Part shown: positions 36,531-45,431 of the stretch, piece after piece
How positions within the stretch are numbered: the stretch's first letter is position 1
Layout: the number at the start of each line of letters is the position of its first letter
Assembly (NCBI GenBank): GCA_011389515.1
Contig: JAABUA010000010.1
Span: 1-64,000 of the forward strand
Length of the DNA: 64,000 nucleotides
From: Desulfobacteraceae bacterium
GTDB lineage: Bacteria > Desulfobacterota > Desulfobacteria > Desulfobacterales > Desulfosalsimonadaceae
Direction: 5' to 3'
The notes under the pieces: generated by a model
Seen by the model: only the letters and a program-made list of their open reading frames with translations
What the model was told of the DNA's origin: nothing
Database searches by the model: none
Position numbers and translations under genes: made by a program

Positions 36531-37787
36531 ATGACACAGCCATGTAAAAAAATTTTGAAAAAGCGTCAGGGATTTCCTGTTCGGACGGTCGTTCTGGCCG
36601 CTTTCCTGCCCCTGTTAATACTGTTCTGGTTTGTATCGCCGATTGAAACATTTCAGATGGAGTCGGTAAAACCGGCGGCTTCCGAGATTGTGGAAGATTT
36701 TCAATCAGCGCTCGATGCCTTTCAGCGGGCGCATGGCTTCCCCGGTGCAACCGCAGCGTTTGTGCTTCAAGATGGCACATTCGGGGTTGCCGCATCCGGG
36801 GTCGCCGATGTGGAGGCCGGCACGCAGATGACGGCGCAATCGCGCATGCTTATAGCCAGCATTGGAAAGACTTTCGTAGGTGCGGCAGCAGTGGCGCTTG
36901 CGCGCGATGGGATGCTGGAACTTGATGATCCTGTGTCGCGATGGCTCGGAGACCGGGAGTGGTTTGCCCGCCTGCCCAATCACGACACCATAACCATAAG
37001 GCACCTTTTACATCACACCTCTGGATTGCCGGACCATGTGCATCTGGAACGGTTTGCCACCGAGATTTCCCATAGATGGCAGGAAAAAGACAATCCCTTT
37101 CCGCCGGAAGCCTTGATTGCATTTGTATTGGACATGCCGCCGCTTTTTGAGGCCGGTACGGGCTGGGCCTATACAGACACGGGATATATCCTGATCGGAC
37201 TGGTGATTGAAGCGGCAACCGGAAGGCCTTGCTTTGGTGAGATCACAAGTCGCTTCGTGGCCCCGCTCGGCCTGACGCTGACGACACCCTCTGACCGGCG
37301 TTTTCTCCCGGGGCTCGCTTCCGGATACATGGCAGTGGATAACGCGTTTGGATTGCCGCCGAAAACAACCACGTCTGACGGTGAAATGCTGTGGGATCCT
37401 TCTTTTGAATGGGCCGGCGGCGGCCTGGTAAGCAATTCCCTTGATCTTGCGCGCTGGGGCGCAGCCCTTTTCGGGGGAAAAGCGATGCCGGGTGCCTATC
37501 TGGATGAACTCTTAAATGGCGTTCCCATCCGCCGGGATACGGCGAAAATCCGCTACGGCGCAGGGGCTGCGATTTATCTCGAAGGCCCCCATGGTCCGGT
37601 ATACGGCCACGGTGGATGGATACCGGGGTACACCTCCAGTCTCCGCCATTACCCGGACCACGGGGTCACCATTGCGTTTCAGATCAACACGGACATCGGT
37701 ATCGCGGACAGTAAAACGGCGGTTGTCCAGGAGATGGAAGTCGGCCTGGCAAAAGCGGCTATCCATACCGATCCCGGATGCCGTTAA
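36531..37787 (+). CDS. Exported serine hydrolase (beta-lactamase/class C-like)
   Basis: About 418 residues from the ATG at 36531 with AAGGAAA upstream; an in-frame start at 36465 lies inside the protease gene. A single N-terminal membrane anchor or signal (about 15-35) precedes the Beta-lactamase/DD-peptidase fold: Ser109-x-x-Lys112 in IASIGKTF, YTDTGY near 213 in place of the usual YxN, and GHGGW near 358 in place of KTG. Members are esterases, peptidases or penicillin-binding relatives; antibiotic hydrolysis is not implied. Third gene of the sigma-54 operon, acting in the periplasm. Confidence 0.85.
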   Translation: MTQPCKKILKKRQGFPVRTVVLAAFLPLLILFWFVSPIETFQMESVKPAASEIVEDFQSALDAFQRAHGFPGATAAFVLQDGTFGVAASGVADVEAGTQMTAQSRMLIASIGKTFVGAAAVALARDGMLELDDPVSRWLGDREWFARLPNHDTITIRHLLHHTSGLPDHVHLERFATEISHRWQEKDNPFPPEALIAFVLDMPPLFEAGTGWAYTDTGYILIGLVIEAATGRPCFGEITSRFVAPLGLTLTTPSDRRFLPGLASGYMAVDNAFGLPPKTTTSDGEMLWDPSFEWAGGGLVSNSLDLARWGAALFGGKAMPGAYLDELLNGVPIRRDTAKIRYGAGAAIYLEGPHGPVYGHGGWIPGYTSSLRHYPDHGVTIAFQINTDIGIADSKTAVVQEMEVGLAKAAIHTDPGCR

Positions 37788-37922
37788 AGGCTTTTGGCAA
37801 CCTATGTCTTTTCAGCCTAACAGCCCAAAAGGAGCAGTGCGGCGGCAAATCAAGAGAAGGGCAGTTTTTTATAGATATTCTACACAGAATGAAATTTTTT
37901 TCGAAGGAATTTTTAAATTTAA

Positions 37923-37950
37923 TTGACATGTCATTCTATCAATGTATAAA
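37923..37950 (+). promoter_or_regulatory. Sigma-70 promoter of the second riboswitch transcript
   Basis: TTGACA (37923-37928), a 16-base spacer and TATAAA (37945-37950), with transcription expected near 37957. Confidence 0.7.
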
Positions 37951-37956
37951 TTTAGA

Positions 37957-38058
37957 TTATGAAAAAGCCAAACTGATCGTGAGATCAGGACGGAACGTCA
38001 CGGGTCTTAACAAGATAGCCGGACTGCCATTGTAATAGCGGTAGTCCGGTTTTTTTTT
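37957..38058 (+). promoter_or_regulatory. GEMM-I c-di-GMP riboswitch with terminator, upstream of SGNH gene
   Basis: It has GCCAAAC, a hairpin CTGATC-GTGA-GATCAG with a GNRA loop, GGACGGAACGTCACGGGTCTT, AAGATAGCC, then a strong terminator (CCGGACTGCC / GGTAGTCCGG, 38019-38049) and nine T. It has the same G at Vc2 position 20 and the same C21-G46 pair as the copy at 27.9 kb. The next gene starts 240 bases downstream; I see nothing further in 38060-38298. Confidence 0.85.
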
Positions 38059-38298
38059 GGATACTTTTTAGAGTGACAATCCCACCAGAATGGTCATGAA
38101 GTATTGTCTGGTCATGGGAAAAAACGGCATTCACAACCATAAACAAAAAGTTATAGCACGATCACCGTTGGTTTAGCACTATGGTATGCGAATTTGCCAG
38201 GGGGCCTATGATTCAAACGCGTTGGCGTCTGACTTTTCGTGGCATCAACCAATAGGCGTCTAATTGAAACCCTTACTTGAAGAAAAGGAGAATCAACG

Positions 38299-40266
38299 AT
38301 GAGACGCATTTCTTATTTAGTGTGGTTTGGCGCTTTCATGGCCCTATCCTGCCTTATCGCTGCAGGGGCCGGTGCGAGCACGATCGCCCAGAACTCGGAA
38401 TGGAACGTCACGCGGGAGGGTGCCCAGGACACCCTTCGTATTGTCGCCTATGGGGACTCCATTATCGCCGGTTACATAGATACCGACACGATTGCGCAAC
38501 GTGCTTCAACGCACGTTGCCGGTGAATATGGTGCCGCCCTTTTGGGGCAGAACATCGAGATCCGTCGACGGGCGCAATCCGGTGCGGTGGCCAAGGGTAT
38601 CTACGACAGGATCACCTCTTCAACAGATACCGCCTTCATGCAGACCTCAAATACGCGGGGTGTGCATGTTGTTATGTGCGGCAACGACTATCTCCAGGCC
38701 CGCTCCGATTTCGCGGGTCAAACCGGGACATGCGACTATACAGGACTGGAAACCGCGCTTGCCAACTGCATTTACTATACCGATTTGTCCCTGGCCTACA
38801 TCAATGCGATGGCGCATCCGGAGGCAAAGCTCAAAATGCTCGGCAACCTTTATTACCCCGGTTTTGACGCGGACAATGTCCAGACCGACTGCACCGACCC
38901 GTATACCGGGGTGACTTTCAACCGGCGCGACAAGTTCCTTCCCCTTATGGCAGAGAGCAACTGGGAGACCTGCAACCTTGCCGATCAACATGGATGGCAA
39001 TGCGCGGACAACTTTGCGGAAACCATGGCTGCCGACTATGACTCCAACGGGGATGGAATCATTGACAATGAAGCAATCCGCTACATCTCAGGGGAGTCCA
39101 AGACGGATTATATTAACCGCATTGTGGCGGCATACCAGGCTGGCCTCCTGACAGACGCCAATTACAAGGAAATCAGCCCATCTGCCACCGTGGACTACCT
39201 CCTTTCCGACGACACCCATATGACCTATCTGGGCCCCACAGGCAAAGCAGGCACCAGCGGCAATACCCCGGGAGGCGACGTCGAAGTTTACCATGCCACG
39301 GACGGCGCATACCCTGACGGCAAAAACCCCAGCTGGAATATGAACGGGCACGATCGCATGGGCTATGCGCTGGCAACCAACTATGATCTGAACGTGGACG
39401 CAGGCCCTGACGCAACCCTTAATGCAGGCGAAACCTTTCTAAGCCAATGCACATTTAACGACAAGGTGTTTTTCGGGCCATGGAACATCTGGGTGGATTA
39501 CGGCGATGGCACGGGGGAATCGGCCACGGTCTCCGAGATGTCATTTAACCTGAACCACCAGTACACGGCAGGCGGGACTTATACGGTGGAGGTCGTTGTT
39601 GCGGGCGCCTATGGCACGATGTGGGTAGATACCGCAACGGTCACCGTGATTGGTGACGCTGCCACGAATGAAGCGCCGGTAGCTGCGGATGATTCTTATT
39701 CCGTCAATGAAGGGGAAATTTTGAGCGTGTCCGCCCCCGGTGTTCTGGCAAACGATACGGATCCGGACGGTGATCCGCTGACCGCCGTTCTGTATAGTGC
39801 GCCCGCCGGCGGAAGTCTGAGCCTTAATGCGGACGGCTCTTTTACGTATACACCGAATGCAGGCACGACAAGCGATTCATTTCAATATACCGCCAGCGAC
39901 GGCACGGCTGTTTCCGCTCCGGCCACGGTTTCCATTACCGTGAACAGTACCTCGGGCAACCAGCCGCCTGTTGCGGTTGACGATTTTGCGGATACGAAAA
40001 GGAATGTTGCGGTCCATATAAACATGGCCGCCAATGACTCGGATATCGACGGCAACCTCACGGATGCTTATGGAGACGTCAGCGCAGGCCAGTTTACTAT
40101 TGTCACCCCCCCGACCAAGCGCGGCACGGTGGAGCTGGTGACCAACGGGGTCAACTACACGCCGGGGAAAAATTTTACCGGCACGGAATTGTTCACGTAC
40201 ACGGTGAAAGATCTTGATGGGGCTGTATCGAATGAGGCCACTGTCACGGTCAATGTGACCCGGTAG
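38299..40266 (+). CDS. Secreted SGNH-hydrolase-like protein with PKD and cadherin/VCBS-type repeats
   Basis: 655 residues. A signal peptide (about 1-26) precedes an SGNH/GDSL-like domain: VAYGDSIIAGY with Ser54 as candidate nucleophile, VVMCGNDY as a GxND block, and DDTHMTYLG near 304-312 as the Asp-His pair. A PKD-like domain follows (about 375-450, WNIWVDYGDGTG), then two bacterial-Ig/cadherin-type repeats with LANDTDPDGDPLT and ANDSDIDGN calcium-binding patterns. There is no C-terminal anchor, so it is secreted or held by partners. It probably deacylates or binds an extracellular polysaccharide. The c-di-GMP riboswitch upstream fits a biofilm or adhesion role. Confidence 0.82.
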   Translation: MRRISYLVWFGAFMALSCLIAAGAGASTIAQNSEWNVTREGAQDTLRIVAYGDSIIAGYIDTDTIAQRASTHVAGEYGAALLGQNIEIRRRAQSGAVAKGIYDRITSSTDTAFMQTSNTRGVHVVMCGNDYLQARSDFAGQTGTCDYTGLETALANCIYYTDLSLAYINAMAHPEAKLKMLGNLYYPGFDADNVQTDCTDPYTGVTFNRRDKFLPLMAESNWETCNLADQHGWQCADNFAETMAADYDSNGDGIIDNEAIRYISGESKTDYINRIVAAYQAGLLTDANYKEISPSATVDYLLSDDTHMTYLGPTGKAGTSGNTPGGDVEVYHATDGAYPDGKNPSWNMNGHDRMGYALATNYDLNVDAGPDATLNAGETFLSQCTFNDKVFFGPWNIWVDYGDGTGESATVSEMSFNLNHQYTAGGTYTVEVVVAGAYGTMWVDTATVTVIGDAATNEAPVAADDSYSVNEGEILSVSAPGVLANDTDPDGDPLTAVLYSAPAGGSLSLNADGSFTYTPNAGTTSDSFQYTASDGTAVSAPATVSITVNSTSGNQPPVAVDDFADTKRNVAVHINMAANDSDIDGNLTDAYGDVSAGQFTIVTPPTKRGTVELVTNGVNYTPGKNFTGTELFTYTVKDLDGAVSNEATVTVNVTR

Positions 40267-40280
40267 TTTATGATGAAAGA

Positions 40281-40322
40281 AACGTTCCCCCGTCCGTCCG
40301 TCCGTGGCGGGGGAACGTTTTC
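40281..40322 (+). terminator. Intrinsic terminator after the SGNH gene
   Basis: A 12-bp perfect stem AACGTTCCCCCG / CGGGGGAACGTT (40281-40292, 40308-40319) followed by TTTTCC, 14 bases after the stop at 40266. Confidence 0.8.
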
Positions 40323-40335
40323 CTTGTACGAATTT

Positions 40336-40450
40336 TCGCATTCTTGTATAGACACGATAAATATTCCCACAGAATGGCGGCTTGTAGGGGCACCCCTTGC
40401 GGGTGCCCCTACGGGGTCCTCCAGATCATCATGTCTATTGATAAATGCAA
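40336..40450 (+). repeat. R2 palindromic repeat, copy 3
   Basis: The termini GCATTCTTGTATAGACA (left) and TGTCTATTGATAAATGCAA (40432-40450) match copy 2. The core is the simple hairpin GTAGGGGCACCC-CTTGC-GGGTGCCCCTAC with a perfect 12-bp stem. It is about 115 bp long and lies between the SGNH terminator and the membrane-protein gene at 40510. Confidence 0.8.
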
Positions 40451-40509
40451 AGATTCGTATTTTTTGATATTCATCCTGGCAATTCTCAGACAATTTTATT
40501 GATGCATTG

Positions 40510-41379
40510 ATGCCGGAACCCGTCCACGAAGAAACCGTCTTGCACGCCTCCGTGTACCCGATCGCATGGCGCCTCATCGCTGCTGTTTTCTACGCAGTGA
40601 GTCGCGCAAGCCTGTTTGTCATCATGGCGATGATCCTTATTGGCTTTGCAATCTCACCGCCGCTTCTCGTGCGTCTTATCCTTGCCTTCTCGCTTTTGCC
40701 GGGATTGACTGCCGCGCTCATCCGCTTCGCCTTCTCCGTCGACGTTTATATCCGGGAAGGAATGCTCATCCTGCACCGGAGAGGCATCTACAGGCGCGGT
40801 CTTAAAGTAGAGGTGGACCGCGGGAAAACAGAACGCATTGCACCTTGGCGCATACCCTTGCCCGGGCCTGGCATCTCTTTCCGGCTGTCTTCATCAGACA
40901 GGCGCGGGTACACGCTGCAAACCAGCAACCCGGAGGAGATCATGCACGTTATTGGAGCAGAGGAAGGAACACCGGCCGATGGCACCCCGCATCCTTCCGT
41001 GGTATATGCACAGGCAAAGCGGATCGCAGGGTTTTCCCGCTGGCACCACATCTTTTTCAAGTTCGGCATTTTCCCGCTTCTGCCCACCATCATTCTTTTC
41101 AGACTCCACCAATACGTTGCGCACGGGGGAATGTTCGGGCAGTACTATCTATATGGCCTGAAACCCTACCTTTCCACCTTTGCCTATTATTGGATCATTG
41201 TCCTCATCTATCTGGTGCTTTATGCAAGCCTCTGGCGAGCGCTGACAGAAGGCGCTTCACTGCTTGCGGCATATTATGCACCATCGCGGGCGGTTATGGT
41301 GAGGCGGTGGTCCGAACGTGGCACAATGCTCCTCTACTATGGCGGTGTGCCCCTACTGATGGCAATGCGTTTATTATAA
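40510..41379 (+). CDS. Membrane protein of unknown function
   Basis: 289 residues from the ATG at 40510; a TTG three bases earlier is the other option. Two hydrophobic helices near 28-75, then a soluble stretch (about 78-165) with VYIREGMLILHRRGIYRRG and a basic/β pattern resembling bacterial PH-like domains, then two or three helices (about 170-265). I do not recognise the family. Its 3' end overlaps the lnt gene on the opposite strand by 43 bases, so the two mRNAs would be complementary there. An envelope role is inferred only from the membrane segments and the neighbour. Confidence 0.65.
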   Translation: MPEPVHEETVLHASVYPIAWRLIAAVFYAVSRASLFVIMAMILIGFAISPPLLVRLILAFSLLPGLTAALIRFAFSVDVYIREGMLILHRRGIYRRGLKVEVDRGKTERIAPWRIPLPGPGISFRLSSSDRRGYTLQTSNPEEIMHVIGAEEGTPADGTPHPSVVYAQAKRIAGFSRWHHIFFKFGIFPLLPTIILFRLHQYVAHGGMFGQYYLYGLKPYLSTFAYYWIIVLIYLVLYASLWRALTEGASLLAAYYAPSRAVMVRRWSERGTMLLYYGGVPLLMAMRLL

Positions 41380-43016
41380 TTCCGCTTTGTGTGGCGCGCC
41401 GCCATGGACAAGGCCAAGAGCAAGACAGCCGCTGCCAGCGCTGTGGGGCCAAACCAGTCTCCTAAGAGCAGCATCAGGGTCGTTCTGCTTCCCGGTATGA
41501 TGGAACCCACGAGCACGCCGTGTTCCTGCAAACCAAGCATATCAATGATTTCCCCGGTGGGCGTGATGACCGCAGAGATGCCGGTCACTGTCGCACGCAG
41601 CTGGGGCCGCCGCGTCTCGATGCTGCGAAAGGCGGAAAGGGTGAGGATATGACGGGGTGTGTTGCCGTACTCGAACCACGAGTCGTTTGAAAGCGTCAAA
41701 AGCACCTCTCCGCCTTTTCGAACCGCTGCAATGGCGTGCGCCGAGGTCAGGGCGTCGTAGCAGATCATCGGGACCACGCGCAAGGCTCTGCCATCGGCCA
41801 ACGTCAGCACATACACGCTGGGACCCGGCCCGGGCATGAACGTACCGAGCCAGGGTATATGACGGCGAACAAATTCATGGTTTAAGATACCAGGGACCTG
41901 CTCAATAAACGGAAAAGGGCGGGTCTTGCGATAGGTGTTTATTGATACACCGCCGTCCGACAAAGGCTCAAGAAAGAATGCCGCATTAAACCATACCCCA
42001 TCCTCGATATCATACGCACCGAATACGAGCGGCACCTTGGTGCGCGTGACAAGCTCCTCGATACGGCTGTCAAAGGCCGCACTTACTTCACACGGCGGCG
42101 TTTTGAACGGTAACGGATACACTGTCTCCGGCCAGATAAGCAGATCCAGATCCCTGTCTTTCAGCGCGCCCCGGGAAAGTGCCACATGCGTATCGAGGAT
42201 GGTACGCACGGTCATATATTCTCCAAAATCCGCGGCAATATAGGTAAAATGGCTGAAGCCGGCCTGTACGAGACCTGCGGTGACAGGTTTTGTCTCCGCA
42301 TACGTGTTTGTGAACTGATGGAGCCGAACCACCCCGTATCCAAAGGGGACAAGCAGCAGCAAAACAAGACAGACGGCCGGCGCAACTACTTTTCGAGCGC
42401 TTTTTACCCCTTTTTGTAAAAATATATTCCTGATCAGTACCAGTATGCACTCATTTACCAGCAGCAGCAGGAAAGTGAGGCCAAGTATGCCTGCCACATC
42501 CGCGGCCTGGCGAAGGAGCAGGGAGCCGTACAGCATGTGCCCAAGCGTGTCGGAGAAAAATTTCGGGATTGCCCATTCGACACCAACATATGCAAAGGCG
42601 CCGGCAAGAGGGGCCGCCGGGATGAAACGGATTGAACCCCCTCTTGCAAACCGGCGCGCCAATGCCAGTGCAATAAATTGCGGCTGTATAAGCGGTGAGA
42701 TCAGTATTGTGACAATAAGGCTGCTCCCCCACGAGGCTCCGCTGAAACTTTGAATGACATTTGGTACCCAATAGCCCACAGTGATCACGTATGACAGGCT
42801 CATGAGGAGTCCAGCCAGAAATGCACCACCAATGGTTTTGGTGCGGTCGATCGCTGCGAGCCACGGTGTCAGGCCGATAAAACCGAAAATCAGCCATGGC
42901 CACTCGGCCAACGTGAACAACGCCAGCATAATGCCACTCATCCCTGCTGCCAAAACGAGATGGATCAGCGGTAAAAAAGCACGCTCATGGCTTCTGGTAT
43001 ACCATATTGTCAACAT
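41337..43016 (-). CDS. lnt: Apolipoprotein N-acyltransferase (Lnt)-like
   Basis: 559 residues. About six membrane helices in the first 230 residues are followed by a periplasmic nitrilase-fold domain with the Glu-Lys-Cys triad: Glu in LIWPETVYPL, Lys in YRKTRPFPFIEQVPG and Cys in MICYDALT. A last membrane helix follows. Lnt adds the third acyl chain to the N-terminal cysteine of outer-membrane lipoproteins. It is somewhat longer than E. coli Lnt (512 residues) and more divergent, so another acyl acceptor is possible. The 3' end overlaps the gene at 40510. Confidence 0.82.
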   Translation of the reverse strand: MLTIWYTRSHERAFLPLIHLVLAAGMSGIMLALFTLAEWPWLIFGFIGLTPWLAAIDRTKTIGGAFLAGLLMSLSYVITVGYWVPNVIQSFSGASWGSSLIVTILISPLIQPQFIALALARRFARGGSIRFIPAAPLAGAFAYVGVEWAIPKFFSDTLGHMLYGSLLLRQAADVAGILGLTFLLLLVNECILVLIRNIFLQKGVKSARKVVAPAVCLVLLLLVPFGYGVVRLHQFTNTYAETKPVTAGLVQAGFSHFTYIAADFGEYMTVRTILDTHVALSRGALKDRDLDLLIWPETVYPLPFKTPPCEVSAAFDSRIEELVTRTKVPLVFGAYDIEDGVWFNAAFFLEPLSDGGVSINTYRKTRPFPFIEQVPGILNHEFVRRHIPWLGTFMPGPGPSVYVLTLADGRALRVVPMICYDALTSAHAIAAVRKGGEVLLTLSNDSWFEYGNTPRHILTLSAFRSIETRRPQLRATVTGISAVITPTGEIIDMLGLQEHGVLVGSIIPGSRTTLMLLLGDWFGPTALAAAVLLLALSMAARHTKRNYNKRIAISRGTPP

Positions 43017-43159
43017 TTAAGGGTCGCCTTGATGACCTGATTGCCCCGTGTGTAAGCGCCTGTGCAGATCCAGGGACTAAAACCCGATATCTTTGTTGGC
43101 ATCTTATTTCAAATCCTCGAAATACGCGCGTATATCTGCGGTTTGAAACAAGACGCCGC

Positions 43160-43200
43160 AAGGGTCTTGAACCGAAATCCGAACGTTGAGATAGGTTCTA
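43160..43200. repeat. R3 repeat, right-end fragment
   Basis: GAACCGAAATCCGAACG and TTGAGATAGGTTCTA (43186-43200, one mismatch) match the right terminus of R3. The final TA falls in the stop codon of the gene at 43198-43824. Just before it, 43075-43150 holds a short palindromic stretch (ATACGCGCGTAT) with no clear match here. Confidence 0.6.
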
Positions 43201-43824
43201 CTTTTTTGTTTCTGGCAATGGGAGCATGCGTAACGGCAATCCCTCCGGCGCCATTTCCGGCGGCACGATACGATCGGGCGGCACGTCAATGGGATCGCCC
43301 TGCGAATCAACCGGCCTGCGTTTCGGGTGGTACATCAGGATGGGTTCAAGCTGCCTGCCGTCGTCGGACGTCTGGTAATGGCGCACGTACCCTGGCGGCA
43401 GTTCAAAGTCGTCTGGAACAATGATGCCGGAAAGATTCGGCTTTGTGCCCAGCGGCGGAAATACATCAATGCCTACGCGCCCCTGGGAATCATCACCGGG
43501 TGTGGCGTCGCCCGGAGCCGGGTCGGGTGGTTTTATCGCATCCGCACTATCCGTTGTTACGCGTTCAGATGGTGAAGGTTCTCTTGGAGGAGGAGCGGTT
43601 CGCTCCACTTTTTCCGGGGGTTCAGGGTTTTGACGACTGGTTTCGGTAGTCAGTGGAGATTCCGTAGATGGTGCTATCAGTGCGCGTATACCGATGGTGG
43701 CCCCAACCAATACCAGGCAAATTGCCAGAACGATCTGCCAGGTTCTGGGGGGTTTCTGCGTCTCTTTCTTATTGCGCTTGAGCTGGTCGTTTTTGCCATA
43801 GGGCTGGTTTTTCTTCATGGCCAT
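43198..43824 (-). CDS. Membrane-anchored proline-rich protein, unknown function
   Basis: 208 residues. A charged N-terminus (MAMKKNQPYGKNDQLKRNKK) leads into one membrane helix (about 29-50), then a long Pro/Glu/Ser-rich, probably unstructured linker (about 52-110) and a compact C-terminal segment (about 115-195) with PDDFELPPGYVRHY. The topology is type II with the bulk in the periplasm. I do not recognise the family. The stop codon coincides with the terminus of an R3 repeat fragment, so the C-terminal end may have been set by that element. Monocistronic. Confidence 0.65.
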   Translation of the reverse strand: MAMKKNQPYGKNDQLKRNKKETQKPPRTWQIVLAICLVLVGATIGIRALIAPSTESPLTTETSRQNPEPPEKVERTAPPPREPSPSERVTTDSADAIKPPDPAPGDATPGDDSQGRVGIDVFPPLGTKPNLSGIIVPDDFELPPGYVRHYQTSDDGRQLEPILMYHPKRRPVDSQGDPIDVPPDRIVPPEMAPEGLPLRMLPLPETKK

Positions 43825-44344
43825 TGGTAATTCTCCCGATGCATATCAGTGGGCTGTGAATTTCTCTTTTTTATTGTAATCAATCGCACCCTCTGTTTTT
43901 TTCAAAAGTTATATTTGCAATTTTATCTGCTATTTTACAAAGAAAAGGTTTTGTCTGTCAACTTCCATCTCTGTAAAGCTTCTCGACGTTTCGCCAATTA
44001 TTTCCTCCCCAGTCTAATATGAAGCCGTAAATAAACCTTTTTTGCCGCGAAACAATGTATTTCCGGGCTTTTTGAAATTTGCATATTGACTCTGCCAGCC
44101 CTCTCGGGTCCGGGATGCGTTTTATTAACGGGAAACAACTGAAGACAGTCCGTTGCCAAAGATGGATTGCTTTATTGCAAAAACTGCGGTACCTTATAAT
44201 TTTTTGGTGTGTTTTAAAAAAGAAATAGGTGCCGTACATCCTTGATGGATGCAACGGTTCGAGAGATTCGTAAAATGCAAGTTTTTGTCGTCTCAACGGA
44301 ATAACGCCATTGTTTTTACGGAAGAACGGCTTGAGGAGGATTGT
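43825..44344. other. 520-bp intergenic region with possible promoter
   Basis: This gap separates divergent genes. TATAAT at 44195-44200 is a good -10 box, with only a poor -35 (TTATTG, 17 bases upstream), for the cupin operon. Around 44073-44101 a stretch (AATTTGCA..TTGA.TCTGCCA) recurs in the same direction near 45202-45230, a weak dispersed repeat. No convincing gene on either strand. Confidence 0.4.
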
Positions 44345-44692
44345 ATGTTTGTAGGACATATAGAAGATATTGAAAAAACGGAGATCAACTCCCCTGAGCT
44401 CAAAGGAGTGTTGAAACAGGCTCCCATCGGGTCAGAACAGGGATGGGAAGACCATGTAATGCGGATTTTTACCTTGAAAGCGGGTGGATATACACCGAAG
44501 CATACGCACCCCTGGCCCCATATCAATTATGTACTGAAAGGGACAGGTTCCCTGTATCGCGGCGACGGGTTTACGCCCATAAGAGCCGGTTCAGTGGCAT
44601 ACATACCGAACGGGGTGGAGCACCAGTTCGTTAATGACTCGGGTGATGAACTCTCCTTTATCTGCATCGTCCCCAAAGAAGGGGATGTATAG
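44345..44692 (+). CDS. Small cupin-domain protein
   Basis: 115 residues from the ATG at 44345, preceded by an excellent GAGGAGGA; an in-frame start at 44249 is unlikely. A single cupin barrel: motif 1 carries the metal ligands in PKHTHPWPHINYVLKG, motif 2 is PNGVEHQFVN. Such small cupins are metal-dependent isomerases, dioxygenases, or binding proteins. It opens a same-strand run that reaches 51152 and includes a TRAP transporter and hydrolases, so a role in catabolism of the imported compound is inferred. Confidence 0.85.
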   Translation: MFVGHIEDIEKTEINSPELKGVLKQAPIGSEQGWEDHVMRIFTLKAGGYTPKHTHPWPHINYVLKGTGSLYRGDGFTPIRAGSVAYIPNGVEHQFVNDSGDELSFICIVPKEGDV

Positions 44693-44787
44693 GCTACGCT
44701 ACCAGGGAAGCTGCAAGATCCCTCCATACTGTGGCTGCGTCAGCCCTGTTATTGTGCGCTTTTCAATTTTCCCCGGTACTTGAGGTG

Positions 44788-45162
44788 ATGGCCGTGAAAA
44801 ATGACTGTCTGACGCTAAACACCATCCTGTATTGTAAGAAGTGGGAAGAAACCCTCCGGTTTTACCGGGTTCTGCTGGACTGTCCCGGTGATCCGGTCGC
44901 GGACTGGTTTGTTGAGTTTTCCATAAACACAACAGCCCGAATAAGCATTGCAGACGAAAGACGTGCCAGCATTAAAAGCGCGAATGGAAAAGGAATAACG
45001 CTGTCGATACGCACCGAAAATATTGAGCGGCAATGGGATCGCCTGCACAGATCCGGCTTGGCCCCTGGCGAAATTCGTGTCCATCCCTGGGGGGCAAAAG
45101 TATTGTACCTTTTTGATCCGGAAGATCATCGAATTGAAATGTGGACACCGCATCCTCCCTGA
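44788..45162 (+). CDS. VOC/glyoxalase-family protein
   Basis: About 124 residues from the ATG at 44788 (TTGAGGTG upstream); the frame is open back to 44731. One vicinal-oxygen-chelate module pair with TILYCKKWEETLRFYRVLL at the start and LYLFDPEDHRIEMWTP at the end, where the last Glu is a typical metal ligand. The usual first His is not evident, so it may be a binding or non-metal member. Second gene of the run that includes the TRAP transporter. A gap of 269 bases follows, so it could also be transcribed only with the cupin. Confidence 0.78.
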   Translation: MAVKNDCLTLNTILYCKKWEETLRFYRVLLDCPGDPVADWFVEFSINTTARISIADERRASIKSANGKGITLSIRTENIERQWDRLHRSGLAPGEIRVHPWGAKVLYLFDPEDHRIEMWTPHPP

Positions 45163-45431
45163 TTCTGGATACAAGAAGCAAAAACATGTCCGGAAATTTA
45201 TAATTTGCACCTTGATTCTGCCAATCCTCACTGTTTTGAGATTTTCATTGTTGGAGGGGATGGCCGATAGTCATCAGAAAACAGTTGACAGGGTATTTAA
45301 TACTCCATACTCTTTTTTAACGTCTGCAAATATTTGTTTATTTTGTTTGTCGCTGCGATTTATTAAGGATATAGGCAGCTTAGTCAAAAGGATCCAATTT
45401 CAATACGCTTATCGCGAACAGGGAGAATATT

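Noticed and set aside
36531-37787. Class C beta-lactamase
   Set aside because: The YxN and KTG positions are replaced (YTD and GHGG), as in esterase-type relatives.
43958-44359. 133-codon minus-strand frame in the gap before the cupin operon
   Set aside because: Low-complexity, basic and aromatic-rich translation. It overlaps the cupin start region and has no ribosome-binding site.
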